Shown in pieces: positions 38,208 to 46,875 of a stretch of 55,075 bases of DNA. The notes beneath the pieces are model-generated. The model was not told the DNA's origin and did no database searches. It was given only the letters and a program-made list of their open reading frames with translations. A program made the position numbers and the translations under genes. Source of the stretch: a virus. Location of the stretch: positions 1 to 55,075 of the IMG/VR virus record IMGVR_UViG_3300036719_004687. The stretch is one strand, 5' to 3'. Every line of letters begins with the position of its first letter. The stretch's first letter is position 1.

Positions 38208-39481
38208 AATATTGGACCAGTTATGGGATCGGCCCATCCTTTATTAATACTATGAGGCCATACTAACCAACTGTGTGGTTTTTCTTTTGTTATAAAACTT
38301 CTCCAAACTTTACAGTATCCTTCTGGATCATTTTTCATTCTGGATATTTCATCAGAATCAGCATCTTGTCTAAAAATATCATTTCCTTCTTTATCTTTAA
38401 AGGCAACAGCCCAAAAATCATAATCATCTTCAGGCACCTGATCATAGCCAATATCAATACAATGTTTAAAAATTGGCTGCAATGAATCTTCAAATGCTTG
38501 ATCAGATATTGTCATATTTTCCAACTTTGGCGGCTTATGATCAATCACATCTTGTGTTATAGAACGTGTACTAAATTGCATACCGGCATATTTTTCATAG
38601 TCTTTTAATGATCGAACATTACCAAAACTATATTTACCAAAATCAATATCATTAATTTCATTATCCATACCGAATAATTTACGATTTCTTAGATGACATT
38701 TATTATTTTTGTCTACCCACTTAGTATCATCATCCCATTGTTTGCTGCGTCCCTTTCGCGTATATTCATGCCAACACACTACTTTATGAGGATAAAATAT
38801 ATCGTACCCATGAGTAAAAGCTCTAACAGCAACATTTATTTCTTCACCATGAAAATAATAGTTCGGATCATGTTTAACTTCTTTAGCAAATATTCCTAAA
38901 GTAAATGCAAAATGAGCACTATAAAAACGGCCCATTAATGGTTCATCTAAATTATCTATATCAGAATTAAAGGAAGCAGGAAGAAAGAATACTGCACCTT
39001 CTGGTATGTATCTATCAAAGGTCATTTTCCATGGCTCTTGAACTCTAGCATCCGGATCATTATCAGGATCAAAACTAGGGATATATGCTGTTATAAGAGG
39101 CTTAGGATATCCTTTATCCTGAAGAGATAATAACATATCTATTAATATTTCATCCCAATTTTCTATAAATCTATGATGACTATCTAGTTGCAGAGTATAC
39201 GTTTCACCCTGATATAAATTCTGGACCAGATTTCTCGCCCAACAAACTCCTTGACTATCTCTGTAGTCGATATCTATAATCTTAAAGCGACTATCATAAA
39301 TATAATCATTTAAATGATCCCATTCATCCAGATCACAATGTTGCCAGCATATAGCAAATCTTAAATTTTCTGGATATTTAGCTTTACTAATACAATCTTT
39401 TAATGTGGGTAATAATTGAGGATCTCGATAAGATGCAATTTGTATAAATATAGTATTAGTTTTCTTTTCGTTCTGTTGCAT
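38198..39481 (-). CDS. GT60-like glycosyltransferase (GlcNAc-transferase family, polypeptide-type)
   Basis: A 427-residue enzyme that matches the Pfam GlcNAc family layout: IFIQIASYRDPQLLPTLKDC at residue 11, FAICWQHC, GVCWARNLVQNLYQGE, LQLDSHHRF (Asp100, metal-binding) and later YFHGEEINVAVRAFTHGYD with an FYPHK turn. Known members of this family (CAZy GT60) are polypeptide alpha-GlcNAc-transferases: one modifies hydroxyproline of Dictyostelium Skp1, and one starts mucin-type O-glycosylation on threonine in Trypanosoma cruzi. That family knowledge, plus a Thr/Ser/Pro mucin-like protein 4 kb away, suggests protein O-glycosylation here. The sugar and acceptor are not proven by sequence. It overlaps both neighbours. 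Confidence 0.75.
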   Translation of the reverse strand: MQQNEKKTNTIFIQIASYRDPQLLPTLKDCISKAKYPENLRFAICWQHCDLDEWDHLNDYIYDSRFKIIDIDYRDSQGVCWARNLVQNLYQGETYTLQLDSHHRFIENWDEILIDMLLSLQDKGYPKPLITAYIPSFDPDNDPDARVQEPWKMTFDRYIPEGAVFFLPASFNSDIDNLDEPLMGRFYSAHFAFTLGIFAKEVKHDPNYYFHGEEINVAVRAFTHGYDIFYPHKVVCWHEYTRKGRSKQWDDDTKWVDKNNKCHLRNRKLFGMDNEINDIDFGKYSFGNVRSLKDYEKYAGMQFSTRSITQDVIDHKPPKLENMTISDQAFEDSLQPIFKHCIDIGYDQVPEDDYDFWAVAFKDKEGNDIFRQDADSDEISRMKNDPEGYCKVWRSFITKEKPHSWLVWPHSINKGWADPITGPILWN

Positions 39482-41090
39482 GGTAATGGTGAACTCTGTT
39501 GTGTGTTATGGGACTAGCTAAAAGAATAGCTGGGTGTATTTTCTTCTCTTTGGTAAGAGTATAAATATGACTCATCCAGGTTTGTTCATATGGATGTTGC
39601 CATGTGGTATCTAGAAAACATTTCTTATTGCCTGTCTGACTTATAATATGAGGCCAATTAGAATAGTAAATCTCTCCATCAGCATATGGAATACCATTAA
39701 GAGTTTTAATATTATCGAATTTAGTGGGTGGCTTTTGTTGAATATTTCCAAAGTATTCTTCTCTTAGAGATTGTGGAATATTATGCCAACTCCACTGATC
39801 ACCATTATGACCATAAAATTCACTAAAACTAAACTTAATAAAGTCATATTTTTCTTTATTCATAATCTTAAGCAAAGAAGAGTAGAGGTCTTTAACGTTC
39901 TTAGACAATCCAAAATTACACAATCCCTCATAATCCAATAACATATCATCCTCAAAGAAAAACATATAATCAGCCCCTGATTCTGCAAAATGTTCGGCCG
40001 CTAATTGGCGACCTCCACAAATGCCCAAATTACCTTTTCTAATTTCAGTAAAATTATATTGTTTGACAATTTGATCGTATTCTGGAAATAAACTACTATC
40101 AGTAGAATTATTAATTAAGATCTTATTCGTTTGATCAATAAATTTAGGATCATGCTTCATAAATGAAGACAATACCATATTAACCTGTGACGGAGAATTA
40201 AATGTAATTATATATAGATTTATTTGTTTATCTTTACTTTTAATCTTGGATTGTTGTAATTGTTCAAAAAAATAATATACTAATCCGTTGTCCTCTATCA
40301 TTTCAAAGTGATATGTTTCTGGATCCAAATACGTCATAATAGTAAAGATACTTTCTTCAGTACCCATATATCCATTATTAAGAGTGTCTGCTAATAATTC
40401 ATAGTATAATTGATTAGCTTTACTTATACTATCTTTATGTCCTCCAAAAAAACCACCACGAGCTACTCTATTAACAGTATCGTTTTGTGAATATTTTTTC
40501 ATTCCATCAATACCAAAACCATGTATTTCTTTATCTGTTTCATAAGGAAATGCTATAAAAAGAAAATTATCAGATAATTTAAGAAGATTATTAATTACTA
40601 TAGGATTATTAAAATATCCTAAGCTCATTGTGTTACTAAGTCCACCATCTATCCAATAAAAATAGGAACTGTTAAAAGGATCAAAACACTTAGCGTTATG
40701 CAGCAAAAACATCTTGCTCATAACCATAGGATTATAATATGCTAATGATCCTTGTGTACTATCTTTAAGCCATTCTGCCTGATTATACCATTCTGGATTA
40801 TTTCTGATATTTTGAATTTGATCAAAAAATGGGAAAAAGGCTCCAGAGAAATCAGATTTGGTATGATAATAAATTCTGGTATTGTGGTGTTCTCGATGTT
40901 GCCACACCAGATCCTCCAAAGATGGATCAATAAAAATAATTAAATTATAATCTTTGAGGTCTTTTAATAACTGGATAAAATGATTTTTATAATGATCAAA
41001 ATTTCGTTGCCATCCTGGTTGAGAATTACCTCGATCTAAATCCCAGATACCAGTCACAAAAGTAATATTATTTTGCATTTTTTTTAGCAT
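39456..41090 (-). CDS. two-domain glycosyltransferase (HtrL/YibB-like plus GT-A)
   Basis: A 544-residue fusion. Residues 9-270 resemble the HtrL/YibB (WlaTC) family: ITFVTGIWDLDRGNSQPGW, IIFIDPSLEDLVW, YFYWIDGGLSN (a DxG in place of DxD) and GGFFGGHKDSI. Residues 295-540 form a GT2-type GT-A domain, with INLYIITFNSPSQVNMVLSS, GNLGICGGRQLAAEHFAES and YMFFFEDDML (ED-D metal site). Bifunctional transferases of this kind often build repeating or capped glycans. An ATG at 41078 is an alternative start. It overlaps the next gene by 26 bases and the previous by 23. Confidence 0.7.
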   Translation of the reverse strand: MLKKMQNNITFVTGIWDLDRGNSQPGWQRNFDHYKNHFIQLLKDLKDYNLIIFIDPSLEDLVWQHREHHNTRIYYHTKSDFSGAFFPFFDQIQNIRNNPEWYNQAEWLKDSTQGSLAYYNPMVMSKMFLLHNAKCFDPFNSSYFYWIDGGLSNTMSLGYFNNPIVINNLLKLSDNFLFIAFPYETDKEIHGFGIDGMKKYSQNDTVNRVARGGFFGGHKDSISKANQLYYELLADTLNNGYMGTEESIFTIMTYLDPETYHFEMIEDNGLVYYFFEQLQQSKIKSKDKQINLYIITFNSPSQVNMVLSSFMKHDPKFIDQTNKILINNSTDSSLFPEYDQIVKQYNFTEIRKGNLGICGGRQLAAEHFAESGADYMFFFEDDMLLDYEGLCNFGLSKNVKDLYSSLLKIMNKEKYDFIKFSFSEFYGHNGDQWSWHNIPQSLREEYFGNIQQKPPTKFDNIKTLNGIPYADGEIYYSNWPHIISQTGNKKCFLDTTWQHPYEQTWMSHIYTLTKEKKIHPAILLASPITHNRVHHYHATERKEN

Positions 41091-41547
41091 TACTAATAGC
41101 TTTTTTTACTAAAATTTTTCCAGCCATATCAATAAATGGTAGTTTTCTTTTTGTTGCTTCTTCTTTTAGCCACCCTATGATAGTATCAATATTATTTTCA
41201 CACCACTGTATGCCATTTTTATCCATAAGACTCGCTCTTTTATTACACGAGCAGGTTGGAGATGCTTTGATTCCTATTTTATTTAGTAATCGCTTTAATT
41301 CTGTTCCAACGCCATTACCACCAGTAGTACTAGATGCATTATAATCTATTGTTTTTTGTATGTCATTATTAGATATAAGAGATGGAGCATATCCAGGTTT
41401 AGTTTCTTTTGGAAATGCAGAATGATCAGTATTAAGAATATAAATATCACCCTCTTGATTAACTATGCAATCTTTTATTTCTTCTAAAGAATATCCTTTA
41501 AGATAGCATAAAATATTTAGGGTTTTATTTGTGTACTGTTTTAGCAT
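41068..41547 (-). CDS. protein of unknown function with a CSCNKRA motif
   Basis: A 159-residue protein. The first 75 residues hold an early ILCYLKGYSLEEIKDC strand-helix and a NTDHSAF segment. The second half has a distinctive GVGTELKRLLNKIGI, CSCNKRASLMDKNGI, QWCENNIDTIIGWLKEEATKR order with three Cys that could bind a metal. The region is not a known enzyme domain to me, but the regularity suggests a widespread small family. It sits between the fibre-like gene and the two-domain glycosyltransferase with overlaps at both ends, so it may serve glycan synthesis or regulation. Confidence 0.55.
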   Translation of the reverse strand: MLKQYTNKTLNILCYLKGYSLEEIKDCIVNQEGDIYILNTDHSAFPKETKPGYAPSLISNNDIQKTIDYNASSTTGGNGVGTELKRLLNKIGIKASPTCSCNKRASLMDKNGIQWCENNIDTIIGWLKEEATKRKLPFIDMAGKILVKKAISNAKKNAK

Positions 41548-44063
41548 GATGGTGGTGGATCTGGTACGAATGTTCCAGCAGTACCTCCGTCATTACAGGC
41601 GCTACCAGTAAAGGTGGCTGTTCCATTAACAAAACCCTTATTTCGGGATGAAACATTGAAGGTAGCATCTCCGTAAACAGTACCACTAGTATCATTTTCT
41701 GAACTACCATTAAATGTTGCACTATCAACAGTTACAGTTGCATTATTACTAGATGTGCTATTGAAAAAGATCGAACCACCAGCTGCTGACACAATACCGT
41801 TATTGTCTGAGTCGCCATTAAAGTTTACTGCATAACCAGATGAGACATTAACAGTTCCATTATTAGCAGATGTAAGATTGAATGTGGTAGTACCATCTTG
41901 CACGGTACCATTATTTTCTGAACTACCATTAAATATGGTGGTGCAATTATTCCCTCCAACAGTTCCTTTATTAATAGAGGAAACATTAAATGTCGAATCA
42001 ACTTGTACCACACCATTAGTATCATTTTCTGCATTACCATTAAAAGTTGCATTATGAACGATAGATTTATTCTTTGAATAATTATTAAATGTAATAGGAC
42101 CACTGTTAGTTGGTATTGTATTATTATTGGTTGAATAATTATTAAAGATTACTGGTTGACAATTATTAAGTGTTCCATTATTTGTATTTGATGATTCTCC
42201 ATTAAATGTTACTGAAGAGTCGTTAATAGTTCCATCATTGAAGGTAGCATCAGATCCAGAACCATTAAATATTACACTACCTCCACTAACAGTACCAGAA
42301 TTGTAAGATCCAGTATTAAATGTAACAATTGTTGATGAAATTATGCGTCCACCAGAATTGATAGAACCATTATTTAATGTTGTATTTGCACCACTAAGTG
42401 TGGTCCCAAATAATGAGTAAGGCGCAATAGATGAATTATTAAGAGTTGCTGTTTCATAAGTGATATTACCTCTAAGACTACTATTATTAAATATAATAGT
42501 ACCACCATTTACTGTGCCAGTTATCTCAGAACCATTAAATACCATGGTAGACGATCCTGTATGATTTAATATAATTCTACCGGAAATTGATCCGTAAGTA
42601 ATAGTACAATTTTCTGTTACATTAATAATAACTTTCCCATCTATTAATGGACAAGACTGGAAAGAATATATTCCAAACTCACCATCATTACCTACTAGAT
42701 TTGCGCATGTTATGCTAATACCTAAGTCCCCACCACTATTAACTGTGATAGTATTTAGTGTTGGTATAGTAAAATCATTTGGATAACTATCAATAACACC
42801 TTCAATCACAATATTGTTTCCATCACCAGGCAAAGATCCTGCTGGACTATATCCGTCGGCATCTTGCCAATTATTTAAATTGGTCCATTCATTATCAATG
42901 GCCCCTGTGAACTTATAAGCAACTCCTGGTCGAGGATCTCTCCATGCTTGACCATCACCTGTAGTTCCAACAACTAAGGGAGGACAAGTTAATATTGGCG
43001 CTCCCCATTCGTCACACACAAAATCTCCATTATTATTAATTGGTTCAGCACAAGCTCCTTGAGGAGCCCAATTTTGCGAAAAATAACGAGGAGGAAAACG
43101 ATCATCAATAGTACCACATAAACTTATACCATCGCTCCATGAATCAAGGGTGGACCATTCTCCAGCATTACAGTATGCTTGAAGACTAAAATCTTTACCT
43201 CCGAGACTATTATAGAATAATGGTATAAAAGGATAAGGCACATCCATTAGAAAAGCATAATTATTTTGATAACCTATTATTCCACTAGCATAAATATAAT
43301 TATCTTGATCAGTAATTTTCCAAATTGAATACGGTACGCAAGAACCACCTCCGCAGTTTTCACAAATAGAACAATCATATGGCCCACCAATCTGAGTATA
43401 GTCTGGCGGCGGTTCTGCTGCACAAATATAAGTTACACATGGTGATGGTCTATATATTGTTTTTTCATAACAATAAACTTCGGTCCCACAACATCCACTT
43501 ACTATTGGAGGTAAACAAACATTTTGTTTATTATAAGGATCTAAACAAATATTGATGGTCATTTCAACATTTCCGCCAACAGTATCTCTTACAGATACCT
43601 CAAAAGATCTATCATTACATGAAAATAGGATACTAGGATAAGCATTAGGATCTTGACTAGGAATAGGATATGTTGGATCGTTTTGATCAGGTGCTGATCC
43701 GATAGTATGAGCGCCAACACACTCACCATTTTCTGCAAGATAAGGGTGGCCCGGACCAATTGGACCACCACCAGTATCATAGTTTAAATCAATAGTGATA
43801 CTTTGTCCATTTATTAATAAATCATCATCAACACCACCTGAAATATTAATTTCTACTGGTAAAGCATATTCCTCTGGAATAGTAATTGTATGAATATGAT
43901 CACTTTTCGCCCTCGTACAATCTACCCCTGAATAGGGACTAAGCATACTACAAGTTAGTGTAACACAAGTAGATTCTGGACAACCACAACAACAACTTTC
44001 ATTTGCTGCTAATTTATTATTATCAATTAATAATTTACCATTATACAAATATAAGGGACTCAT
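41541..44063 (-). CDS. fibre-like protein with Cys-rich head and 18-repeat beta-solenoid
   Basis: An 840-residue protein. Residues 1-360 are Cys-rich, starting with NESCCCGCPESTCVTLTC, and include Trp/Gly loops, possibly disulfide- or metal-stabilised. Residues about 370-500 contain NEWTNLNNWQDADGYSPAGS and strand-rich sequence. Residues 500-828 form about 18 repeats of 15-22 residues centred on (T/I)FNGSSxNNGTV, a right-handed beta-solenoid pattern. No signal peptide or anchor is visible. Such proteins are usually tail fibres or host-binding spikes. It is separated from the tail genes and lies on the opposite strand among glycosyltransferases. Many NxS/T triplets occur in the repeats, which may simply reflect the repeat consensus. 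Confidence 0.65.
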   Translation of the reverse strand: MSPLYLYNGKLLIDNNKLAANESCCCGCPESTCVTLTCSMLSPYSGVDCTRAKSDHIHTITIPEEYALPVEINISGGVDDDLLINGQSITIDLNYDTGGGPIGPGHPYLAENGECVGAHTIGSAPDQNDPTYPIPSQDPNAYPSILFSCNDRSFEVSVRDTVGGNVEMTINICLDPYNKQNVCLPPIVSGCCGTEVYCYEKTIYRPSPCVTYICAAEPPPDYTQIGGPYDCSICENCGGGSCVPYSIWKITDQDNYIYASGIIGYQNNYAFLMDVPYPFIPLFYNSLGGKDFSLQAYCNAGEWSTLDSWSDGISLCGTIDDRFPPRYFSQNWAPQGACAEPINNNGDFVCDEWGAPILTCPPLVVGTTGDGQAWRDPRPGVAYKFTGAIDNEWTNLNNWQDADGYSPAGSLPGDGNNIVIEGVIDSYPNDFTIPTLNTITVNSGGDLGISITCANLVGNDGEFGIYSFQSCPLIDGKVIINVTENCTITYGSISGRIILNHTGSSTMVFNGSEITGTVNGGTIIFNNSSLRGNITYETATLNNSSIAPYSLFGTTLSGANTTLNNGSINSGGRIISSTIVTFNTGSYNSGTVSGGSVIFNGSGSDATFNDGTINDSSVTFNGESSNTNNGTLNNCQPVIFNNYSTNNNTIPTNSGPITFNNYSKNKSIVHNATFNGNAENDTNGVVQVDSTFNVSSINKGTVGGNNCTTIFNGSSENNGTVQDGTTTFNLTSANNGTVNVSSGYAVNFNGDSDNNGIVSAAGGSIFFNSTSSNNATVTVDSATFNGSSENDTSGTVYGDATFNVSSRNKGFVNGTATFTGSACNDGGTAGTFVPDPPPSC
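41580..42566 (-). repeat. coding repeats for the beta-solenoid of the fibre-like protein
   Basis: About 18 degenerate repeats of 45-66 bases encode FNGSSxNNGTV-type units. Neighbouring copies such as TIFNGSSENNGTV, TTFNLTSANNGTV and ATFNGSSENDTSGTV are closest, which points to recent duplication near the C-terminal end. Confidence 0.8.
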
Positions 44064-44392
44064 TACTTATCCTTAGAGTCTTTACTCCATTTGTGCCATC
44101 CCTTATTAGGTAAATAGTTACCATCATCATCCTTACGTTTAGGAAATAATGTGCCACCCTTTTTGTGTTGACCAAATGCAAGGATAGCGCCACAATCAGC
44201 ACACCTTAATTCGTAATAGTCATTACCCTCAACATTACGAACAACAAATCTAAGGTTGGTACTACCACATAGCCCACACTTTTCTTCAGCAAAAATTTCT
44301 TGAATTAGTGCTAGTTCTTTAAAAATTTCTTTTTGACCAGAACCCTCTAATTCAAACTCTAATTTATCACCAACCTTATATTTGACTTTCAT
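44063..44392 (-). CDS. zinc-ribbon protein of unknown function
   Basis: A 109-residue protein with a clear zinc ribbon: CGLCGSTNLRF and, 25 residues later, CADCGAILAFGQ. A short N-terminal KVKYKVGDKLEFELEG segment precedes it, and a basic C-terminal KRKDDDGNYLPNKGWHKWSK follows. Zinc ribbons of this sort bind nucleic acid or proteins. It ends one base into the fibre-like gene start and lies 10 bases after the 242-residue protein, so it is likely co-transcribed with them. I do not recognise a specific family. Confidence 0.6.
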   Translation of the reverse strand: MKVKYKVGDKLEFELEGSGQKEIFKELALIQEIFAEEKCGLCGSTNLRFVVRNVEGNDYYELRCADCGAILAFGQHKKGGTLFPKRKDDDGNYLPNKGWHKWSKDSKDK

Positions 44393-44402
44393 AATTTACT
44401 CC

Positions 44403-45131
44403 CTATTTCCAGTTTGGATCATACCCAATAATTTCTTGGGGTACTGAATTGTTTTGTTGAAATCCTGATAATGTAGTAATAGTTTTTACAGCATCATCAT
44501 ATGATATATGATAGATATTACTATGGTTTATAGCAAGATGATCTAATAATTTTTTGATATTAATATTTAGCCTTTTTCCAAAAACATCAAAGAAATTTAA
44601 TTGGCTATGATTAATCGTATTACTATTATCTTGATCATGATCCACAACATCCTTAGCAATTTCATCAGCGGTCACCACCTTACGCAATTTGAGCGCTTTT
44701 CTTAGTGCTCGTCCTTCTGCTCGTGTTTCTGCAACAGCAACAGGATGATTGCGGAATATCTTGTCGCAATTACCCCAATAAACGTCAGCAGCCGCGCTTA
44801 CAGACCTGTATTTTAAACTTTCGGGGACTGACTCATCATTTAAAACATAGTCCATCGTGTAAACCACAGTGGCTCGTCTTTCATTGGCCAAATCAGGAGA
44901 TTGCATCACTTTAGGTTCAGCATTAATAACTGTACACTCTAATACTGTTTCAAAAATACGTCTTAAACCATCCGTAGTAGGATTACCATTAATTTTTTCA
45001 TCTTCGCCCAATAAACTTAAGACATAATCAGTCCATTCCGGTTGATTGGGAGCTACGGTTTTATGATTGGTTTCTACTGACACTGTATCGTTAACGGTCT
45101 CTGTAGTACTTTCTTTTTTGGGTCTACCCAT
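44403..45131 (-). CDS. conserved phage protein of unknown function, possible DNA-metabolism role
   Basis: A 242-residue protein. It begins MGRPKKES, an AT-hook-like basic start, then a polar segment. The core has ANERRATVVYTMDYVL, YRSVSAAADVYWGNCDKIFR and HPVAVAETRAEGRALRKALK followed by LRKVVTADEIA. The Ala/Arg helix with ETRAEGRALRKAL resembles the helix seen in some single-strand annealing proteins, but the match is not strong enough to name it. Its zinc-ribbon neighbour fits a nucleic-acid role. It overlaps the homing endonuclease gene by eight bases. Confidence 0.45.
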   Translation of the reverse strand: MGRPKKESTTETVNDTVSVETNHKTVAPNQPEWTDYVLSLLGEDEKINGNPTTDGLRRIFETVLECTVINAEPKVMQSPDLANERRATVVYTMDYVLNDESVPESLKYRSVSAAADVYWGNCDKIFRNHPVAVAETRAEGRALRKALKLRKVVTADEIAKDVVDHDQDNSNTINHSQLNFFDVFGKRLNINIKKLLDHLAINHSNIYHISYDDAVKTITTLSGFQQNNSVPQEIIGYDPNWK

Positions 45132-45924
45132 TATAATCTCCTATTTCTATATTCCTATTATCTTGGTTTGGAAATTGTTTACTAATTTGATCAATATATA
45201 TTTTAAGATTATTATATATTGTTTTTGCTCTGGCTTTAGAAAAATCCTTAGTTTGTTTAATTCTAATTAATACTAATCCTTTACCGAGAATTAATCCTGT
45301 TTTTTTATCGTCGTATCCTTTATTTCTTTTTAGATTTTCTTGACCCCACACAGGTTTGAAGTGTGATGGTCCATCAACCTCTATGGCTATATTTAGTTTA
45401 GGTAAGAATAAATCAATTTGCAACTTGGTATTTAATAACGACTGCTCTTTGTGAAAATCTACCTTAAATCCATCAGCCAACAACTCTGTTAATAAGAACT
45501 TCTCTAACTTAGATCCGCTTTTACTAGCCTCTCTAACTGCATTATTGGCTTCTCTTAAGATGTTTTCTTTTATATCTTCAGATAAATTTTCCCAATTTTG
45601 TCTTGCTTTATCTTTACGTTTTTGAATGGTTTTAGCATCCATATTCTCCCAGGAATTCATAACAGACAAACCAATCTTACTTTTTACATCTTCTGATCTT
45701 TGAGTTCCCTGGGTAGGATGCGTTGCTGTACCATTTTTCAATGCGTTTTTTTGAGCTTCGCTTTTATCTTTAATTTTAATACCAAATTTAATAGCATCTC
45801 TGCGTATCTTGTTGGCATATGTATTGTATTTTTCAGCTATTTCCCTAAAACTATGATTAAGATTCTCATACTCTTTGGTTAATAGATCTTTTTTTTGTTT
45901 ATCAGATAATTTGAGATAATTCAT
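45124..45924 (-). CDS. Vsr/EDxHD-type homing endonuclease
   Basis: A 266-residue protein. Residues 1-60 hold a helix-turn-helix-like opening (DLLTKEYENLNHSFREIAEK) and the middle is basic and helical with NUMOD-like features (KIGLSVMNSWENMD). Residues 137-240 form a Vsr-like nuclease: SGSKLEKFLLTELLADGFKV, QIDLFLPKLNIAIEVDGPSH and LIRIKQTKDFSKARA. The EVDGPSH motif is the EDxHD-type active site of free-standing phage homing endonucleases such as I-Bth0305I. It sits as a unit among unrelated genes and overlaps both, as expected for a mobile insertion that did not break its neighbours. Confidence 0.75.
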   Translation of the reverse strand: MNYLKLSDKQKKDLLTKEYENLNHSFREIAEKYNTYANKIRRDAIKFGIKIKDKSEAQKNALKNGTATHPTQGTQRSEDVKSKIGLSVMNSWENMDAKTIQKRKDKARQNWENLSEDIKENILREANNAVREASKSGSKLEKFLLTELLADGFKVDFHKEQSLLNTKLQIDLFLPKLNIAIEVDGPSHFKPVWGQENLKRNKGYDDKKTGLILGKGLVLIRIKQTKDFSKARAKTIYNNLKIYIDQISKQFPNQDNRNIEIGDYNG

Positions 45925-46279
45925 TATTATTCACCCATAATATTTCATTGCCATTTTCTGTTAATACTAAACACTTTTTCAGCGTATTTCTATCTATACT
46001 ATTATAGTCATTTATATATATTGCTATATCACAAATGATAGAGTCTTTATATTGTAAATAGTCTTCTATATTGAGAAACACAAGTAATCCATCATATGAA
46101 ATTAGATAATATGGATTAATAATACCATAATCATTAATACTAATATTCATATTATTAGTAAAAATACAAAAATCATCATAATCCTTGGTGGAATTTTTAA
46201 TTTTTTCAATTAGGTCTATATGATCACCAAGATTATCTGTAAAAATCGCTAGTTTTTTATTGTTTATGCTGATTGACAT
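45902..46279 (-). CDS. small protein of unknown function in the sugar island
   Basis: A 125-residue protein with a strand-helix order (KLAIFTDNLGDHIDLIEKIK, FCIFTNN, YYLISYDGLLVFLNIE) typical of a Rossmann-like or GT-B half domain without catalytic residues. It overlaps the nucleotidyltransferase gene by 16 bases and the homing endonuclease by 23. It may be a small accessory subunit or a remnant of a larger glycosyltransferase interrupted by the endonuclease. The fold call is weak. Confidence 0.45.
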   Translation of the reverse strand: MSISINNKKLAIFTDNLGDHIDLIEKIKNSTKDYDDFCIFTNNMNISINDYGIINPYYLISYDGLLVFLNIEDYLQYKDSIICDIAIYINDYNSIDRNTLKKCLVLTENGNEILWVNNNELSQII

Positions 46280-46875
46280 GATTTTATCTTTAAGTTGAGA
46301 TCTATCATCTTATTAAGAATTTCAAAAATAAAATGATTATGATTCATAGGGTTAGAAATTAAACTTTTAAAATTATTAATATGGTCTTTAGATATAAAAT
46401 ATATTTCTGATAAATAGTTATCCAAATCATACGCAATATTATATACGTTCTGGTTTTGTACAATACATCCAAGTCGAGTTTTATTTTTTGAGTTTATAAA
46501 AACCTGTGACTCGTTACTTAATTTAAAAGAACCAAATGTCGCTGGTTTAATAATGTGATCTCCAAAAAATATAATGCAGTCATCGTTTAAATATTCTTTT
46601 ACTAAACTTAAACTATATACATTATTATGATCATCGTAGTGTGGATTATAAATTAGCTTAATCTTTGGATAACTTAAAATATTTTTATTGATATAAGAAA
46701 TAAATCGTTTATTATCAAATCCATATACATATATAATATTCGCATTAGGGAAAATAGAATGTAGAGTTTTGTATTGATGAGATATAATGTTTTTATTATT
46801 ATACTTGATAAGACCAACACATCCTCTAGATTTCATTCTTTTTTGATATTTATCACCTAATATAATTATATTCAT
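46264..46875 (-). CDS. sugar-nucleotide nucleotidyltransferase-like protein
   Basis: A 203-residue protein resembling GT-A-fold NTP transferases. Residues 1-30 give the nucleotide-binding start (MNIIILGDKYQKRMKSRG), followed by ANIIYVYGFDNKRF, NNVYSLSLVKEYLNDDCIIF and FGDHII (metal-binding Asp). The usual GxGxR loop is altered to GDKYQKRMKSRG, so activity is uncertain. The family activates sugar phosphates or choline to nucleotide-bound forms, which fits supply of donors to the neighbouring glycosyltransferases. It overlaps both neighbours. Confidence 0.6.
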   Translation of the reverse strand: MNIIILGDKYQKRMKSRGCVGLIKYNNKNIISHQYKTLHSIFPNANIIYVYGFDNKRFISYINKNILSYPKIKLIYNPHYDDHNNVYSLSLVKEYLNDDCIIFFGDHIIKPATFGSFKLSNESQVFINSKNKTRLGCIVQNQNVYNIAYDLDNYLSEIYFISKDHINNFKSLISNPMNHNHFIFEILNKMIDLNLKIKSCQSA

